The notes: generated by a model not told the origin, from the letters alone. Positions 26,807-36,490 are shown, numbered from the stretch's first letter. The stretch: DNA of 64,000 nucleotides from Acidobacteriaceae bacterium KBS 146 (GCA_000688615.1 JHVA01000001.1:744001-808000), one strand, 5' to 3'. Made by a program: numbers and translations.

Positions 26807-29800
26807 GGGCAACCTCCTGCTGGTGCATAGCTGCATCGTTCTGCTCCTCTTTGCGGTGCACCAGAAGATACGCTGCGGGAACGACAAAGATCGTCACAAT
26901 CACCGATACCGTGAGTCCACCAATGATGGCTCTTGCCAGTGGCGCATACTGTTCGCTGCCCGCCTCCAGAGCAAGCGCCATCGGCACCATGCCCAGAATC
27001 GTAGCCAGCGACGTCATCAGTACGGGCCGCAATCGTACGCGACAGGCCATTCCTACAGCTTCATCGATCGGCATCCCCTGCGAACGCAGTGTCCTCGTAA
27101 ACTCGACAATCAAAATCGAGTTCGAGACCACGATGCCCGTCATCATGATGACTCCCATCAACGACATCACATTCAAAGTCGTATGCGTGATCAACAAAAA
27201 GACAATGACACCCGTAATCCCCGGTGGAATCGCGAGCAGAATAATCAGAGGATCGACAAACGAAGCAAACTGCGCCATTAGGATCAGGTACACCAGGACG
27301 ATCGAGAGAATCAGTCCAATGCCGAAGCTCTTGAATGACTGGCGCATCCCCTCCACCGAACCGCGCATCGCCACATTGACCGTATCCGGAATGTGCTCGT
27401 TCGCGATCACCTTATCCACGCGAGTCGCGACACCCCCCAGATCCTCACTGGAGGGTGAGACGTAAACATCGATCACACGACGCAGCTGGTAGTGATCCAC
27501 CTCTGTCGGCGTATCGATATTCTTGACATCTGCGACCGATCCCAGCGTCGTTACGCTCGTCCCATCCTTCGACCGCAGCGGAATCTGCTGAAAGTCCGTC
27601 ATCGACTTCACCTGCGTATCTGGATACTGCACCGTCAGCAGATAATTGTTTCCACTCTTCGGATCGACCCAGTAGCTCGGAGCGATCATGCCGTTCGAAC
27701 TCAACGCCGTGATGACGTTGTCCACGACCTCCCTCGACGTCAGTCCCAGCTTCGCCGTCATCTCGCGATTTACATTAAGCTGGATACCCGGATAATCGAG
27801 ATCCTGTGGTATCAGCACATCGCTAACCCCCTTCAGCCCCTTGATCTTCTGTGCCAGAGCATTGGCCGTCTTGTAAGCCTCATGCATGTTGCTTCCGCTT
27901 ACCTGGATATCGATCGGTGCCGGCAAACCGAGGTTCACCACAGCATCCACAAGTCCGCCCGTCTGGAAGTAAGTCGATAACTCCGGTAGATCGTCATGCA
28001 GCTTTGCGCGAACGCGGTTCATGTACTCAAAGCTGCTCACCGAGTGTTCTTTCTTGAGGCTCACCTGCACAAAGGCCGTGTGCTGTCCGGAATTGCTCGT
28101 ATAGATCGCCGAGAAATCCGGTGTGATACCGATGTTCGAAACGATCATGCCCAGATCTTTCGCAGGCACAATGGACCGAATGTTCTCCTCCACGCGAGCT
28201 ATATATCGATCTGTAACCTCCAGCCTCGTGCCTGTCGGAGCCTTCACGTTGATAACGAACTGGCCCGGGTCGGTGCGCGGAAAGAATGCCAGGCCCAGAA
28301 ACGGGTACAGCCCTAGGCTGAAAAAGAAGACCCCGATAACACTCAGTACCACCGCCACAGGACGCAGTAGGCTGCGGCGTACCAGGATGTCGTACGACAT
28401 CAGGCCTCGGTCATAGCGTCGGTTGAACCAACGCACAAACCGTTGGAACGGATTTCCCCCTTCATGGTGTCCCGCCTCATGGTGTGCACTCTTCAGGAAC
28501 CGTGCGCAGAACAGCGGAACCACGGTCATCGCCACCACATACGACGCGAACAGCGACAACACTACCGACAACGCCAGCGCGATAAACAGGAACCGGCTGA
28601 CCCCATACAGGAATACCACCGGGAAGAAGACGATGGCCGTCGTAAACGTCGCTGCCAGCACAGGCAACGCCACCTCGCGACCTCCTTCTTCGGCGGCCTG
28701 CTCCGCAGGCTTTCCCATCTCCATATGTCGGAAGATGTTCTCCAGCACCACAACTGAGTTGTCAATCAGTCGCGAAAACGCGAGCGCCAGTCCCCCAAGC
28801 ACCATGCTGTTGATCGTTCCGCCGCCTAGGTTAAGGGCAAGAAACGCCGCCAGCGCCGACAACGGTATCGACAGCATCACCGCCACGGTCGCGCGAAAGT
28901 TTCCAAGGAAGACGAGGATCATCATCGCGGTCAGCACAAGGCCAATGCCGCCCTCGCTTCCAAGGTTCGCAATTGCCGTCTTCACAAATACCGATTGATC
29001 GAAGACAACCTTCGTCACCAGTGTCTTCGGAATGTCGAGCAGTTTGCCGATCGCAGCCCGCACTCCATTCACCACCGCAATCGTGCTTCCGCCGCCGCCC
29101 TGCTTCAGAATCGGAAGATAAACCGAATGTTGACCATCGACTCGCACGACATTGGTTTGGATCGCCGAGGCATCTTTTGCCTCTCCAATATCGGAGACCA
29201 GCAACTGCCCATTGCCCACACTCCGCAGTGGCATTCGATTGATGTCTGCGGTCGTCGGTGCCTGCGCGTTCGTATAAATATTAAAGTCCTTGGGTCCGAT
29301 ACGAACATCGCCCGAAGGAAGAATCGCATTCGATTCGTTCACGGAACGGACCACATCCATCAGGCTCAGCTGATTCGCCTGCAACTTCACCGGATCGACA
29401 TAGACCTGGATCTGCCGGTACTTTCCTCCGAACGGTTGAGGAACCGATGCCCCCGGCACACTCGCAATCTGGTTGCGAACCGTGTACTGGCCAAGGTCAT
29501 GCAACTCAGTCTCATTTAATCCTTCACCCTTCAACGTAATCAGGCATACCGGAAGGCTCGATGCATCGAACTTCAGCACTACTGGAGGCAGTGTTCCAGG
29601 CGGAAGACGGCGAAGCTGCGCCATCGCCAGATTCGAAATGGTACCTACAGCCGCATCCGCATTTGTTCCCGGCTGAAAGTACACTTTGATCAAGCTCACA
29701 CCCGTCAGCGATCGCGATTCAATATGATCAATCCCGCTGCCCAGCGTAAAGAACCGTTCAAAGGGATTCGTAATGCTTGCCTCAATCTGCTCCGGAGGCA

Positions 29801-29954
29801 TGCCGTTATAGAAAGTAGCCACCACCACAACCGGGATGTTGATGTCTGGAAACAGATCGACCGGCATGCGAGCCACGGTCACAGAGCCCACCACAGCAAC
29901 AATCAGGCAGATCATAACGATGAAGAAGGGATAACGAATTGCAAATCCTGACAT
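26793..29954 (-). CDS. RND efflux permease, system C, with altered TM4 relay motif
   Basis: 1053 aa with the usual RND topology: one N-terminal helix, two periplasmic porter loops and two sets of helices. The TM4 motif reads SRLIDNSVVVLEN: the first Asp (residue 398) is kept, but the second, essential in AcrB, is Asn (residue 399, codon 28758-28760). The rest of the protein is intact. It follows the adaptor gene after three bases and overlaps the TolC gene. It may be a divergent RND subfamily with a one-Asp relay; substrate unknown. Confidence 0.88.
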   Translation of the reverse strand: MSGFAIRYPFFIVMICLIVAVVGSVTVARMPVDLFPDINIPVVVVATFYNGMPPEQIEASITNPFERFFTLGSGIDHIESRSLTGVSLIKVYFQPGTNADAAVGTISNLAMAQLRRLPPGTLPPVVLKFDASSLPVCLITLKGEGLNETELHDLGQYTVRNQIASVPGASVPQPFGGKYRQIQVYVDPVKLQANQLSLMDVVRSVNESNAILPSGDVRIGPKDFNIYTNAQAPTTADINRMPLRSVGNGQLLVSDIGEAKDASAIQTNVVRVDGQHSVYLPILKQGGGGSTIAVVNGVRAAIGKLLDIPKTLVTKVVFDQSVFVKTAIANLGSEGGIGLVLTAMMILVFLGNFRATVAVMLSIPLSALAAFLALNLGGGTINSMVLGGLALAFSRLIDNSVVVLENIFRHMEMGKPAEQAAEEGGREVALPVLAATFTTAIVFFPVVFLYGVSRFLFIALALSVVLSLFASYVVAMTVVPLFCARFLKSAHHEAGHHEGGNPFQRFVRWFNRRYDRGLMSYDILVRRSLLRPVAVVLSVIGVFFFSLGLYPFLGLAFFPRTDPGQFVINVKAPTGTRLEVTDRYIARVEENIRSIVPAKDLGMIVSNIGITPDFSAIYTSNSGQHTAFVQVSLKKEHSVSSFEYMNRVRAKLHDDLPELSTYFQTGGLVDAVVNLGLPAPIDIQVSGSNMHEAYKTANALAQKIKGLKGVSDVLIPQDLDYPGIQLNVNREMTAKLGLTSREVVDNVITALSSNGMIAPSYWVDPKSGNNYLLTVQYPDTQVKSMTDFQQIPLRSKDGTSVTTLGSVADVKNIDTPTEVDHYQLRRVIDVYVSPSSEDLGGVATRVDKVIANEHIPDTVNVAMRGSVEGMRQSFKSFGIGLILSIVLVYLILMAQFASFVDPLIILLAIPPGITGVIVFLLITHTTLNVMSLMGVIMMTGIVVSNSILIVEFTRTLRSQGMPIDEAVGMACRVRLRPVLMTSLATILGMVPMALALEAGSEQYAPLARAIIGGLTVSVIVTIFVVPAAYLLVHRKEEQNDAAMHQQEVAREQV

Positions 29955-29957
29955 CGT

Positions 29958-31208
29958 CTACTCTCCCTTCCCGCTCGCAGCCATTGCGCTCAATCGTGGA
30001 TTGACCTTCTGCCCAGGTTCAAAACCAGCGAGATTCCCCACGATCACCATCTCGCCTTCATGAACGCCATCCAGAATCTGAACTACGTACGGGGTCTCAA
30101 GGCCTAACCTCACGCTGCGCCGTTCCACCTTCTTGTCTGGACCAACGACAAGCACTGATGCTCCATCCGTGCCTCGATCCACGGCCTGCACCGGAACCGA
30201 TAGGGCGTTGGGGCTTCCCGCAATCTGCAGGGTCACATCCGCGTACATTCCCGGTGTCAGCTTCGACTTCGGATTCGGAACGTCCACTTCCACCTGCAGA
30301 CTCCGCGTCGTCCGATCCAGCGCACCCGTCGTTCGCACGACCTTGCCGGTGAAGTGATCCCCAGTCGCCTGCACGTGGACATCTGCCGTGTCGCCCTCGC
30401 GTACATATCCGGCGAGAGACTCCGGCACCGGAATCCGCAGACGGAGCTTGTCCACCTGCGCCACCTTCACAACAGGCATCGAGCCGGAATTCGATGTCCC
30501 CGCCTGAATCAGCGCTCCCGTATCGGCATAACGCCACGTCACAATCCCGTTGAAAGGTGCCGTAATTTGCGAGTAGCTCGCCAGCGACGAATAGTGAAGG
30601 CGCTCAGCCCTCGCGATATCCATCTGTTGCTGCTGTGCGGACACAGTAGTTTTCGCAACCGCTACCTGGGCCTCTGACGACGCGTCCTTCGCCTCGGCAT
30701 CGTCCAGCTCCTGCTGGGCAATCATGCCTGGACGCGCCGCAGCAGCTTGCTTCAGTCGCTCCGCCGCCATATGCAATGAGTTGTGATCGGCCTCCGCTCG
30801 CAGCACTTGGCTCTTCGCCAGTGCAATCTCTTCCTGACTATGTCGTACACCGGCCTCAGCCCCAGTTACCTGGGCTGTCAGCTCCGGTATCTCCAAACTC
30901 GCCAAAACCTGGCCTGTATGAACCTTGTCACCAATATCCACGTTGATCCGCCGGATATATCCGGCAACCTTCGCGTGCAGCTCAACCTCCTGGTACGGGA
31001 TAAACTCGCCGGCAACCGTGAGGTCCTTAGCCAAAGGTGCTCTTCTCACCATCGCAACCGCCACACGTGAGGCCGTTGCGGCCGCGACTTCAGACCTTCC
31101 CTCTTCCTTCTTGCAGCCGGAAACAGCACCTGCCAGGCAGGCAGCATACAAACAAGGCAGCACGTAGCGCCGAGTCCACCAAGACCAATCCATAGTCAGC
31201 TCACTCAC
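29958..31208 (-). CDS. RND periplasmic adaptor lipoprotein, system C
   Basis: 416 aa. The N-terminal signal ends at lipobox AVSGC followed by KKEEG, predicting a lipoprotein. The lipoyl half (VDIGDKVHTGQVLASLEIPE), an alpha-hairpin, the second half (SYSQITAPFNGIVTWRY), a beta-barrel and a membrane-proximal domain follow. The start is GTG 31208 or ATG 31193. It is directly upstream of its permease. Confidence 0.88.
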   Translation of the reverse strand: MSELTMDWSWWTRRYVLPCLYAACLAGAVSGCKKEEGRSEVAAATASRVAVAMVRRAPLAKDLTVAGEFIPYQEVELHAKVAGYIRRINVDIGDKVHTGQVLASLEIPELTAQVTGAEAGVRHSQEEIALAKSQVLRAEADHNSLHMAAERLKQAAAARPGMIAQQELDDAEAKDASSEAQVAVAKTTVSAQQQQMDIARAERLHYSSLASYSQITAPFNGIVTWRYADTGALIQAGTSNSGSMPVVKVAQVDKLRLRIPVPESLAGYVREGDTADVHVQATGDHFTGKVVRTTGALDRTTRSLQVEVDVPNPKSKLTPGMYADVTLQIAGSPNALSVPVQAVDRGTDGASVLVVGPDKKVERRSVRLGLETPYVVQILDGVHEGEMVIVGNLAGFEPGQKVNPRLSAMAASGKGE

Positions 31209-31291
31209 AAAATTTTCTGTTCGGAACTTCGATAACGGCGCTCGCCAAAGACACGAATCCTTGTGGCGAACAAATAGCTTGTTAGGAAGAC

Positions 31292-31705
31292 TTAACGAAC
31301 AGGAGGAGCCCTGAGCTGAGAGATACGAGAAAATTCGGTCTGCTGCAGTGACACAGCAATATCCCGCTCCAGCCAGTCACCAGCAGCCAGCGGCGCCAGG
31401 CCCCACCGTACTGCAACGGTCAGCAGCAGCACCGCCGAAACAACCGCGGCCATCTGCGCCGCAGCCAGCCCTGAATCTTCGGGAGAAGACATCATGGCCG
31501 CGGCCACCTTCGCCTCATGCTGCCACATCTTGCTCGAAGACAATGTCTTCACAGGCATACCGAGGCTCTTCGGCTGGTACCACGACAACTTCGCCGCAAA
31601 CGAAAACACGAGGACAAGCAGGCACAGCGCCATTCCGGCTCCACGCGCCCACTGCTCCTGTCTCGTTCTGCCGAAGTCCAGAATCATCTCCATCCACCAT
31701 ACCAT
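31292..31705 (-). CDS. Hypothetical two-helix membrane protein at the head of efflux operon C
   Basis: 137 aa, not recognised. Two hydrophobic segments are visible (GMALCLLVLVFSFAAKLSW and AAVVSAVLLLTVAVRWGLAP), separated by about 50 polar residues. It lies 83 bp upstream of the system C adaptor on the same strand and could be the first gene of that operon or an accessory subunit. Three ATGs within 18 bases compete for the start; the one at 31687 has GGTGG at good spacing. The opposite-strand frame here is an upstream extension of the alginate-lyase-family gene without homology. Confidence 0.5.
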   Translation of the reverse strand: MVWWMEMILDFGRTRQEQWARGAGMALCLLVLVFSFAAKLSWYQPKSLGMPVKTLSSSKMWQHEAKVAAAMMSSPEDSGLAAAQMAAVVSAVLLLTVAVRWGLAPLAAGDWLERDIAVSLQQTEFSRISQLRAPPVR

Positions 31706-31818
31706 CCGGGCATGGCGGCACGCTCCGTCGATTTGACTCCGGACTCCGTTCTCTTGTTAGCCGCCCGTCCCAACTATCTTTCTGCCTCGTGATAACCTTC
31801 CACCCAAAGGTGGCTGAT

Positions 31819-32970
31819 ATGTCCATCACGCGAAGACACTTCTGCTCACGCCTCGCCGGTCGCACCGCAACCCTCCTCTTCGTTCCCCGCCTCTTCGCAC
31901 AGACTCCTGCTGGCGGGACTCCCACCCGGCCTAACGTTGCTGTCATCGACCACGATCGCATCCTGTCCGCCGCCGACCGCGCTCTCACCCAACAGCCTAC
32001 CCCCCTCACCACACTTCCAGCCCCTGACTCTCCGGGCACTCCGCGTGACTACTACTCAGAGCCCGACACCTTTACCTCTCACCGCGACGCTCTGCTCTCC
32101 CTCGCCCATATCGTCCCGGCCCTCACCTCCGCCTGGCTCCTCACGAAGGATCCGCGTTACGCCCAACACGCCGTCGCCCACCTCCGGGTCTGGTTTATAT
32201 CGCCTGAGACGGCAATGCTGCCCAGCCTCGAATTCGCACAGGTGGTCCCTCCCGCGAAGACCGGCCGCCCTGAAGGACTTATCGAAGCCGTCCACCTCGC
32301 GGAGGTCGCGCAGTCCATTCCCTTCCTCACAAATTCGGAGGCAATTTCCCCTTCCGATCTCGTAACCATCAAACACTGGTTTACCGGTTACCTCGATTGG
32401 CTTAACGCCTCCCGCACCGCCGGGCTGGCGCGCGACATGCGCGACCATCACGGCTCCTCCTGGCTCCTCCAGGCGGCGGCCTGCGCACGGCTCAACGCAG
32501 ATGCTGACGACGGGCCGCTCACTGCGCTGCGACATCAGTACCGCGCTTCCACCATCCGTGCCCAGATCGTCTTTGACGGCACGTTTCCGCGCGAGCTCAC
32601 CACCCCCAACCCCTACCGCAACACCCTCTTCAACCTCGATATGCTTGCTGGCTGCTGCGATCTGCTCTCAACCCGTTTTGAAAGCGTGTGGGACTACGAG
32701 CTGCAGGACGGACCCGGCATGCGCGTCGCCGTCGCCCGCCTCTATCCCTTCATCGCCAATCGCAGATCGTGGCCTTATAAAGCTGACGCTCAATTCTTCA
32801 CCGAGCTCCCTCTTCGCCGCCCCGCTCTTCTCTTCGCCGCCCGAGCCTACAGCCGTCCTGAATACGCTGACACCTGGCGCACTCTCCCCGCCGACACCTC
32901 AAACCCCGAGCTCGATCGCACCTTTCCTATCCGCCAGCCGCTGCTCTGGGTCACACGTCCCCACGCATAG
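31819..32970 (+). CDS. Alginate-lyase-family protein (Tat-type signal)
   Basis: 383 aa. The N-terminus ITRRHFCSRLAGRTATLLF looks like a twin-arginine or Sec signal ending LFAQ. The body resembles the alginate lyase superfamily (PF05426): an all-alpha toroid with a DHHGSSWLLQ segment where PL5-like enzymes have NNHGTW, and a DGTFPREL...YRNTLFNL segment where they have the Tyr-containing region. AAGGTGG precedes the ATG. Members cleave uronate polymers by beta-elimination, producing unsaturated ends that the downstream Kdu/Kdg enzymes would process. The precise polymer (alginate, glucuronan or other) is not certain, and the Asn-to-Asp change in the motif is notable. Confidence 0.75.
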   Translation: MSITRRHFCSRLAGRTATLLFVPRLFAQTPAGGTPTRPNVAVIDHDRILSAADRALTQQPTPLTTLPAPDSPGTPRDYYSEPDTFTSHRDALLSLAHIVPALTSAWLLTKDPRYAQHAVAHLRVWFISPETAMLPSLEFAQVVPPAKTGRPEGLIEAVHLAEVAQSIPFLTNSEAISPSDLVTIKHWFTGYLDWLNASRTAGLARDMRDHHGSSWLLQAAACARLNADADDGPLTALRHQYRASTIRAQIVFDGTFPRELTTPNPYRNTLFNLDMLAGCCDLLSTRFESVWDYELQDGPGMRVAVARLYPFIANRRSWPYKADAQFFTELPLRRPALLFAARAYSRPEYADTWRTLPADTSNPELDRTFPIRQPLLWVTRPHA

Positions 32971-32995
32971 CGCGATCCAAAACCCTCTCAAAACG

Positions 32996-33018
32996 TGTAA
33001 ATTAACGATCTATTTACA
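32996..33018. promoter_or_regulatory. Dyad TGTAAAT-N9-ATTTACA before the uronate TonB receptor
   Basis: Seven-base perfect inverted repeat with a nine-base spacer, 114 bp upstream of the receptor ATG and 26 bp after the alginate-lyase-family gene. The arm spacing of two helical turns fits a dimeric regulator of GntR or Crp type. The regulator is not in the window. Confidence 0.45.
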
Positions 33019-33131
33019 TCGCTTCGCAAAAACGGACATTCTAGACACAGCACCTGCTGAATAGTTCTGCTATTCATCGAAAAGCAACACGATTTTTACA
33101 TTGGCCTCGAATACTCCTCGCAAGAGGTCCA

Positions 33132-36100
33132 ATGAAACCCATACGTTTGTTAATAATTCTGTTTGCTCTTCTATCCGAGAGTTTTGCCCAGACCAGTACA
33201 GGAAGCATCACCGGCTTCCTCACAGACAAATCGGAATCGGCCATCGCTGACGCGCAGGTCACCCTCACTGACAACAGCACGGGCCGCCAGCGGACGACAA
33301 CCACCAGCAACTCCGGTCAATTCACTCTCGTCCAGCTCCCTCCTTCCACCTATACCCTCGAGATCTCTCACTCAGGCTTCTCGACCCTTCAGACCAGGGG
33401 AATCGTCCTCCAGGTAGGACAGGAACTCAGCCGTACCTTCAGCCTCAGTGTTGAGAGCTCTCAGACCACCGTCACCGTAGAGTCAGGTACCGCCGCCCTC
33501 GACACCGAATCCGCCAGGATCGGAGGCAACGTCAGCACGCGCGAGATCGAAGACCTGCCCATCAACGGCCGTCAGATCTCACAGCTGTACCTCCTCGTTC
33601 CCGGAGCCACTAACTCCGGGTCTGGTACCTTCGACAACATTCGCTTCTCCGGCCGCTCCGTCGAGCAGAACATCATCCGCCTCGACGGCATTGAGGCCAC
33701 CTCCATCATCGATAGCTCCCCCGGCAACCTCAACGGCGAGACGACCTCTCTCTTCCGCCTTCAGCAATCGCTCGAGGCTGTACAGGAGTTCCGCATCGAC
33801 TCTTCCAGCTACCCCGCCGAGATGGGAACCGGAACCGGAGGCCAGATCAGCTTCATCACCAAGTCCGGCAGCAACAATCTCCACGGTTCCGTCTTCGAGT
33901 ACCTGCGCAACGACTTCTTCGATGCACGCAATGCCTTCAACCCGCGCGGCAAAGGCAATCCGAAGTTCCGCCTCAATCAGTTCGGCGGCTCGCTCGGAGG
34001 TCCCATCTTCAAGGACAAGCTTTTCTTCTTCGGAAACTATGAGGGTCTTCGCCAGACGTGGGCGGCTCCTTACACGCAGGCCACACTCTCCAACTACGCC
34101 CGCTCTCTTGTCTCTCCCGGTAGCCCGGTCTCCTCACTGCTCGCGGCCTTCCCGTCCGATCCTAACCCGGTCGTACCCGGCGTCCTCCAGCAGACCGTAA
34201 CCACCATCGGCTCCAACACCATTCAGGAAGACTTCGGCGCCGTCCGCTTCGACTACCACATCAACGATCGCTTCAGTATGTACGCCCGCTACAACCGCGA
34301 TCAGGGTACCTCGCAGCAGATCCAGGACGCATCCCTCAGCAAGTACGGCCAGGTCATGGTTCCGCAGAACGGCGTGCTTGCCCTGACCCAGGTCTGGACG
34401 CCGCACATCTTCAACGAGACCAAGTTCGGCTACAACGGCATCAAGATGCGCGTGCTGGGCATCCCCGGCCCCAGTCCCAACGCTGACCTCAGCCGCGCGC
34501 GTATCGCCGTCGGCGGCCTCACCAATGTCGGCGCTCTCATCAGCCTCTCCAGCTCCTTCAACGGCGTTGGCGCGCCCTACACCGGCCAGACCTTTTCCTA
34601 CATCGACAACCTCTCTGTCCTCAGGGGCAACCACAACATGAAGTTCGGTGTCGAGATCCGGCCTATCGGTCTTTACAACAACCAGATCGGTGGAACCACC
34701 TACACCTACCAGAACGTCTCCACCTTCCTCACCAACTCCCCTTCACAGATCCAGTTCTACGGCGACCTCAGCGACAAGAGTCCCTTCACCGGGCTCAGCG
34801 GCAACGCTCATGTCAAGCAGGCATATTACATCGGCTACGCCCAGGACGAGTGGAAGCTGCGTCCCAACCTTACCCTGACCTACGGCTTACGCTACGAGTA
34901 CTACGCTCCGCTGCACGAGACCCGCAATAAGGACGTGATCTTCGACATGGTCGCAGGAACGATCTATCCGAAGTATTCCGCCGACTGGTACAACAGCAGC
35001 AAGACCAACTTCGGTCCACGCCTTGCCCTCACCTGGGCTCCTGACGCTCTCAACGGCGATACCGTTCTTCGCATAGGCGGCGGTGTCTTCTACGGTCCCG
35101 GCCAGACCGAAGACCAGATTCAGCCCGAAGCCAACGACCGCGTCACCCGCACGTTCACATCCGGCAAGATCTACCCCATCGATCCGCAGTCTGACGTCTA
35201 CGCGAACTACGACATCAACAGTCCTACGCTTGGCTACCAGCCACGCGCTTACTCTCCGAACTACAAGATTCCGGAGAGAGTCACCACCTACACCGCCTCG
35301 ATTCAGCAGAAGCTTCCAGGCGACATGCAGCTGATGGTCGGCTATGTCGGCTCCACCGGACGCAACCTCTTCATGCGCTCTGTCACCAACCTGATAACAG
35401 GTGCGACCACCAACCCCACGACCGGGGCAGGAACCGCCATCCGCCAGTTTGGCGGACGCTTCGCGGAAGTGGATTACAAGACCTCTGGCGGCACCGACAT
35501 GTACAACGCTCTCCAGACTCAGCTCATGCGTCGCTTCTCGAAGGGGCTATCGCTCGGCGCGCAGTACACCTGGGCCAAGGAGCTGGGGACCTCCTCAGGG
35601 TCGAACGAAGCCAACACCGCGCAGGCGCCGATTCAGGTCTTCGGCGCCGCACCGGAGTATGGTCGCGGAAACTTTGATATCCGCCATACCCTCAACCTCA
35701 ATCTCCTCTACGATCTTCCCTTCGGTCACGGCAGGGCCTTCAGCCTCTCCGGTCCAATGGATGCCCTCGCAGGGGGTTGGCAGATCGGTGGTATCACCAA
35801 CTTCCGCAGCGGTGTCCCGATTGACGTGCTGATTACGCGACCCGACCTCGCCTACGTCGGCAGACCCGGTACTTCGATCGCAGGACAGGTCTTCGGCTCC
35901 CCCGTCGTCACCAACGGCGTCGTCCAGACCACCGCAGTAGTCAATGTTCCCGGAGGCGGCAACAGCCGTAACGTCCGGCGTCCTGATATCGTTCCCGGAG
36001 TTAACCCCTATTCCAGGAGCGGCTACAACTACCTCAACCCGGCGGCCTTCACCACACCGGCGCCCGGGGCCTTTGGCAACTTCCGCCGCAATGACCTCAG

Positions 36101-36392
36101 CGGTCCCAACCTCGCCCAGCTCGACCTGACGCTCTCGAAGCAGTTCCACTTCACCGAGCGCGCCAACATCGAGTTCCGTTCCGAGATCTATAACGTTCTC
36201 AATCACCCTAACTTCGCTAACCCAGGCAACGTCCGCCTCAACCAGACGCTCACCTCCGCCAGCCAGCCCGGTACTCCGTTCACGCAATCCCTGGCAGGCT
36301 CGTCCTGGGGAGTAAACTCAGCCACCGTAGGCAATCAGGTCGGCATCGGAGCGAATCGCCAGATCCAACTCTCGCTCCGAGCCAGCTTCTAG
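33132..36392 (+). CDS. Oar-like TonB-dependent receptor (uronate island, first)
   Basis: 1086 aa. AGAGG six bases before the ATG. The signal peptide ends ESFAQ; a carboxypeptidase-regulatory domain (about residues 25-105), a plug (STREIEDLPINGRQ) and a beta-barrel ending RASF follow. A Gly/Ser-rich segment near the end precedes the last strands. It follows the alginate-lyase-family gene and precedes a second receptor and the uronate catabolic genes, so it probably imports oligouronides. It is more GC-rich at third positions than the receptor at 3.6 kb, suggesting a different origin. Confidence 0.87.
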   Translation: MKPIRLLIILFALLSESFAQTSTGSITGFLTDKSESAIADAQVTLTDNSTGRQRTTTTSNSGQFTLVQLPPSTYTLEISHSGFSTLQTRGIVLQVGQELSRTFSLSVESSQTTVTVESGTAALDTESARIGGNVSTREIEDLPINGRQISQLYLLVPGATNSGSGTFDNIRFSGRSVEQNIIRLDGIEATSIIDSSPGNLNGETTSLFRLQQSLEAVQEFRIDSSSYPAEMGTGTGGQISFITKSGSNNLHGSVFEYLRNDFFDARNAFNPRGKGNPKFRLNQFGGSLGGPIFKDKLFFFGNYEGLRQTWAAPYTQATLSNYARSLVSPGSPVSSLLAAFPSDPNPVVPGVLQQTVTTIGSNTIQEDFGAVRFDYHINDRFSMYARYNRDQGTSQQIQDASLSKYGQVMVPQNGVLALTQVWTPHIFNETKFGYNGIKMRVLGIPGPSPNADLSRARIAVGGLTNVGALISLSSSFNGVGAPYTGQTFSYIDNLSVLRGNHNMKFGVEIRPIGLYNNQIGGTTYTYQNVSTFLTNSPSQIQFYGDLSDKSPFTGLSGNAHVKQAYYIGYAQDEWKLRPNLTLTYGLRYEYYAPLHETRNKDVIFDMVAGTIYPKYSADWYNSSKTNFGPRLALTWAPDALNGDTVLRIGGGVFYGPGQTEDQIQPEANDRVTRTFTSGKIYPIDPQSDVYANYDINSPTLGYQPRAYSPNYKIPERVTTYTASIQQKLPGDMQLMVGYVGSTGRNLFMRSVTNLITGATTNPTTGAGTAIRQFGGRFAEVDYKTSGGTDMYNALQTQLMRRFSKGLSLGAQYTWAKELGTSSGSNEANTAQAPIQVFGAAPEYGRGNFDIRHTLNLNLLYDLPFGHGRAFSLSGPMDALAGGWQIGGITNFRSGVPIDVLITRPDLAYVGRPGTSIAGQVFGSPVVTNGVVQTTAVVNVPGGGNSRNVRRPDIVPGVNPYSRSGYNYLNPAAFTTPAPGAFGNFRRNDLSGPNLAQLDLTLSKQFHFTERANIEFRSEIYNVLNHPNFANPGNVRLNQTLTSASQPGTPFTQSLAGSSWGVNSATVGNQVGIGANRQIQLSLRASF

Positions 36393-36460
36393 TCGGACGG
36401 TCCAGAGAGCACTCCGGGCCAAACCTCTTGGAGGCGCGCTCCGACCATCCCTTCACCCGA

Positions 36461-36490
36461 CAACCGCCGGCTCACTCCGGCGGTTGTTTA
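36461..36490 (+). terminator. Terminator after the first uronate-island receptor
   Basis: Perfect 10-bp stem CAACCGCCGG / CCGGCGGTTG with a six-base loop, followed by TTTAC. The T-run is short. Confidence 0.6.

Noticed and set aside
31348..31818. N-terminal extension of the alginate-lyase-family gene (157 codons)
   Set aside because: Low-complexity Pro/Ser/Ala text without homology; ATG 31819 has a good ribosome-binding site and a signal peptide, and the opposite strand encodes a plausible membrane protein.
35595..36287. Minus-strand open frame of 230 codons in the first uronate-island receptor
   Set aside because: Antisense to a conserved receptor; Val/Glu/Gly bias is a codon-position artefact of GC-rich coding DNA.
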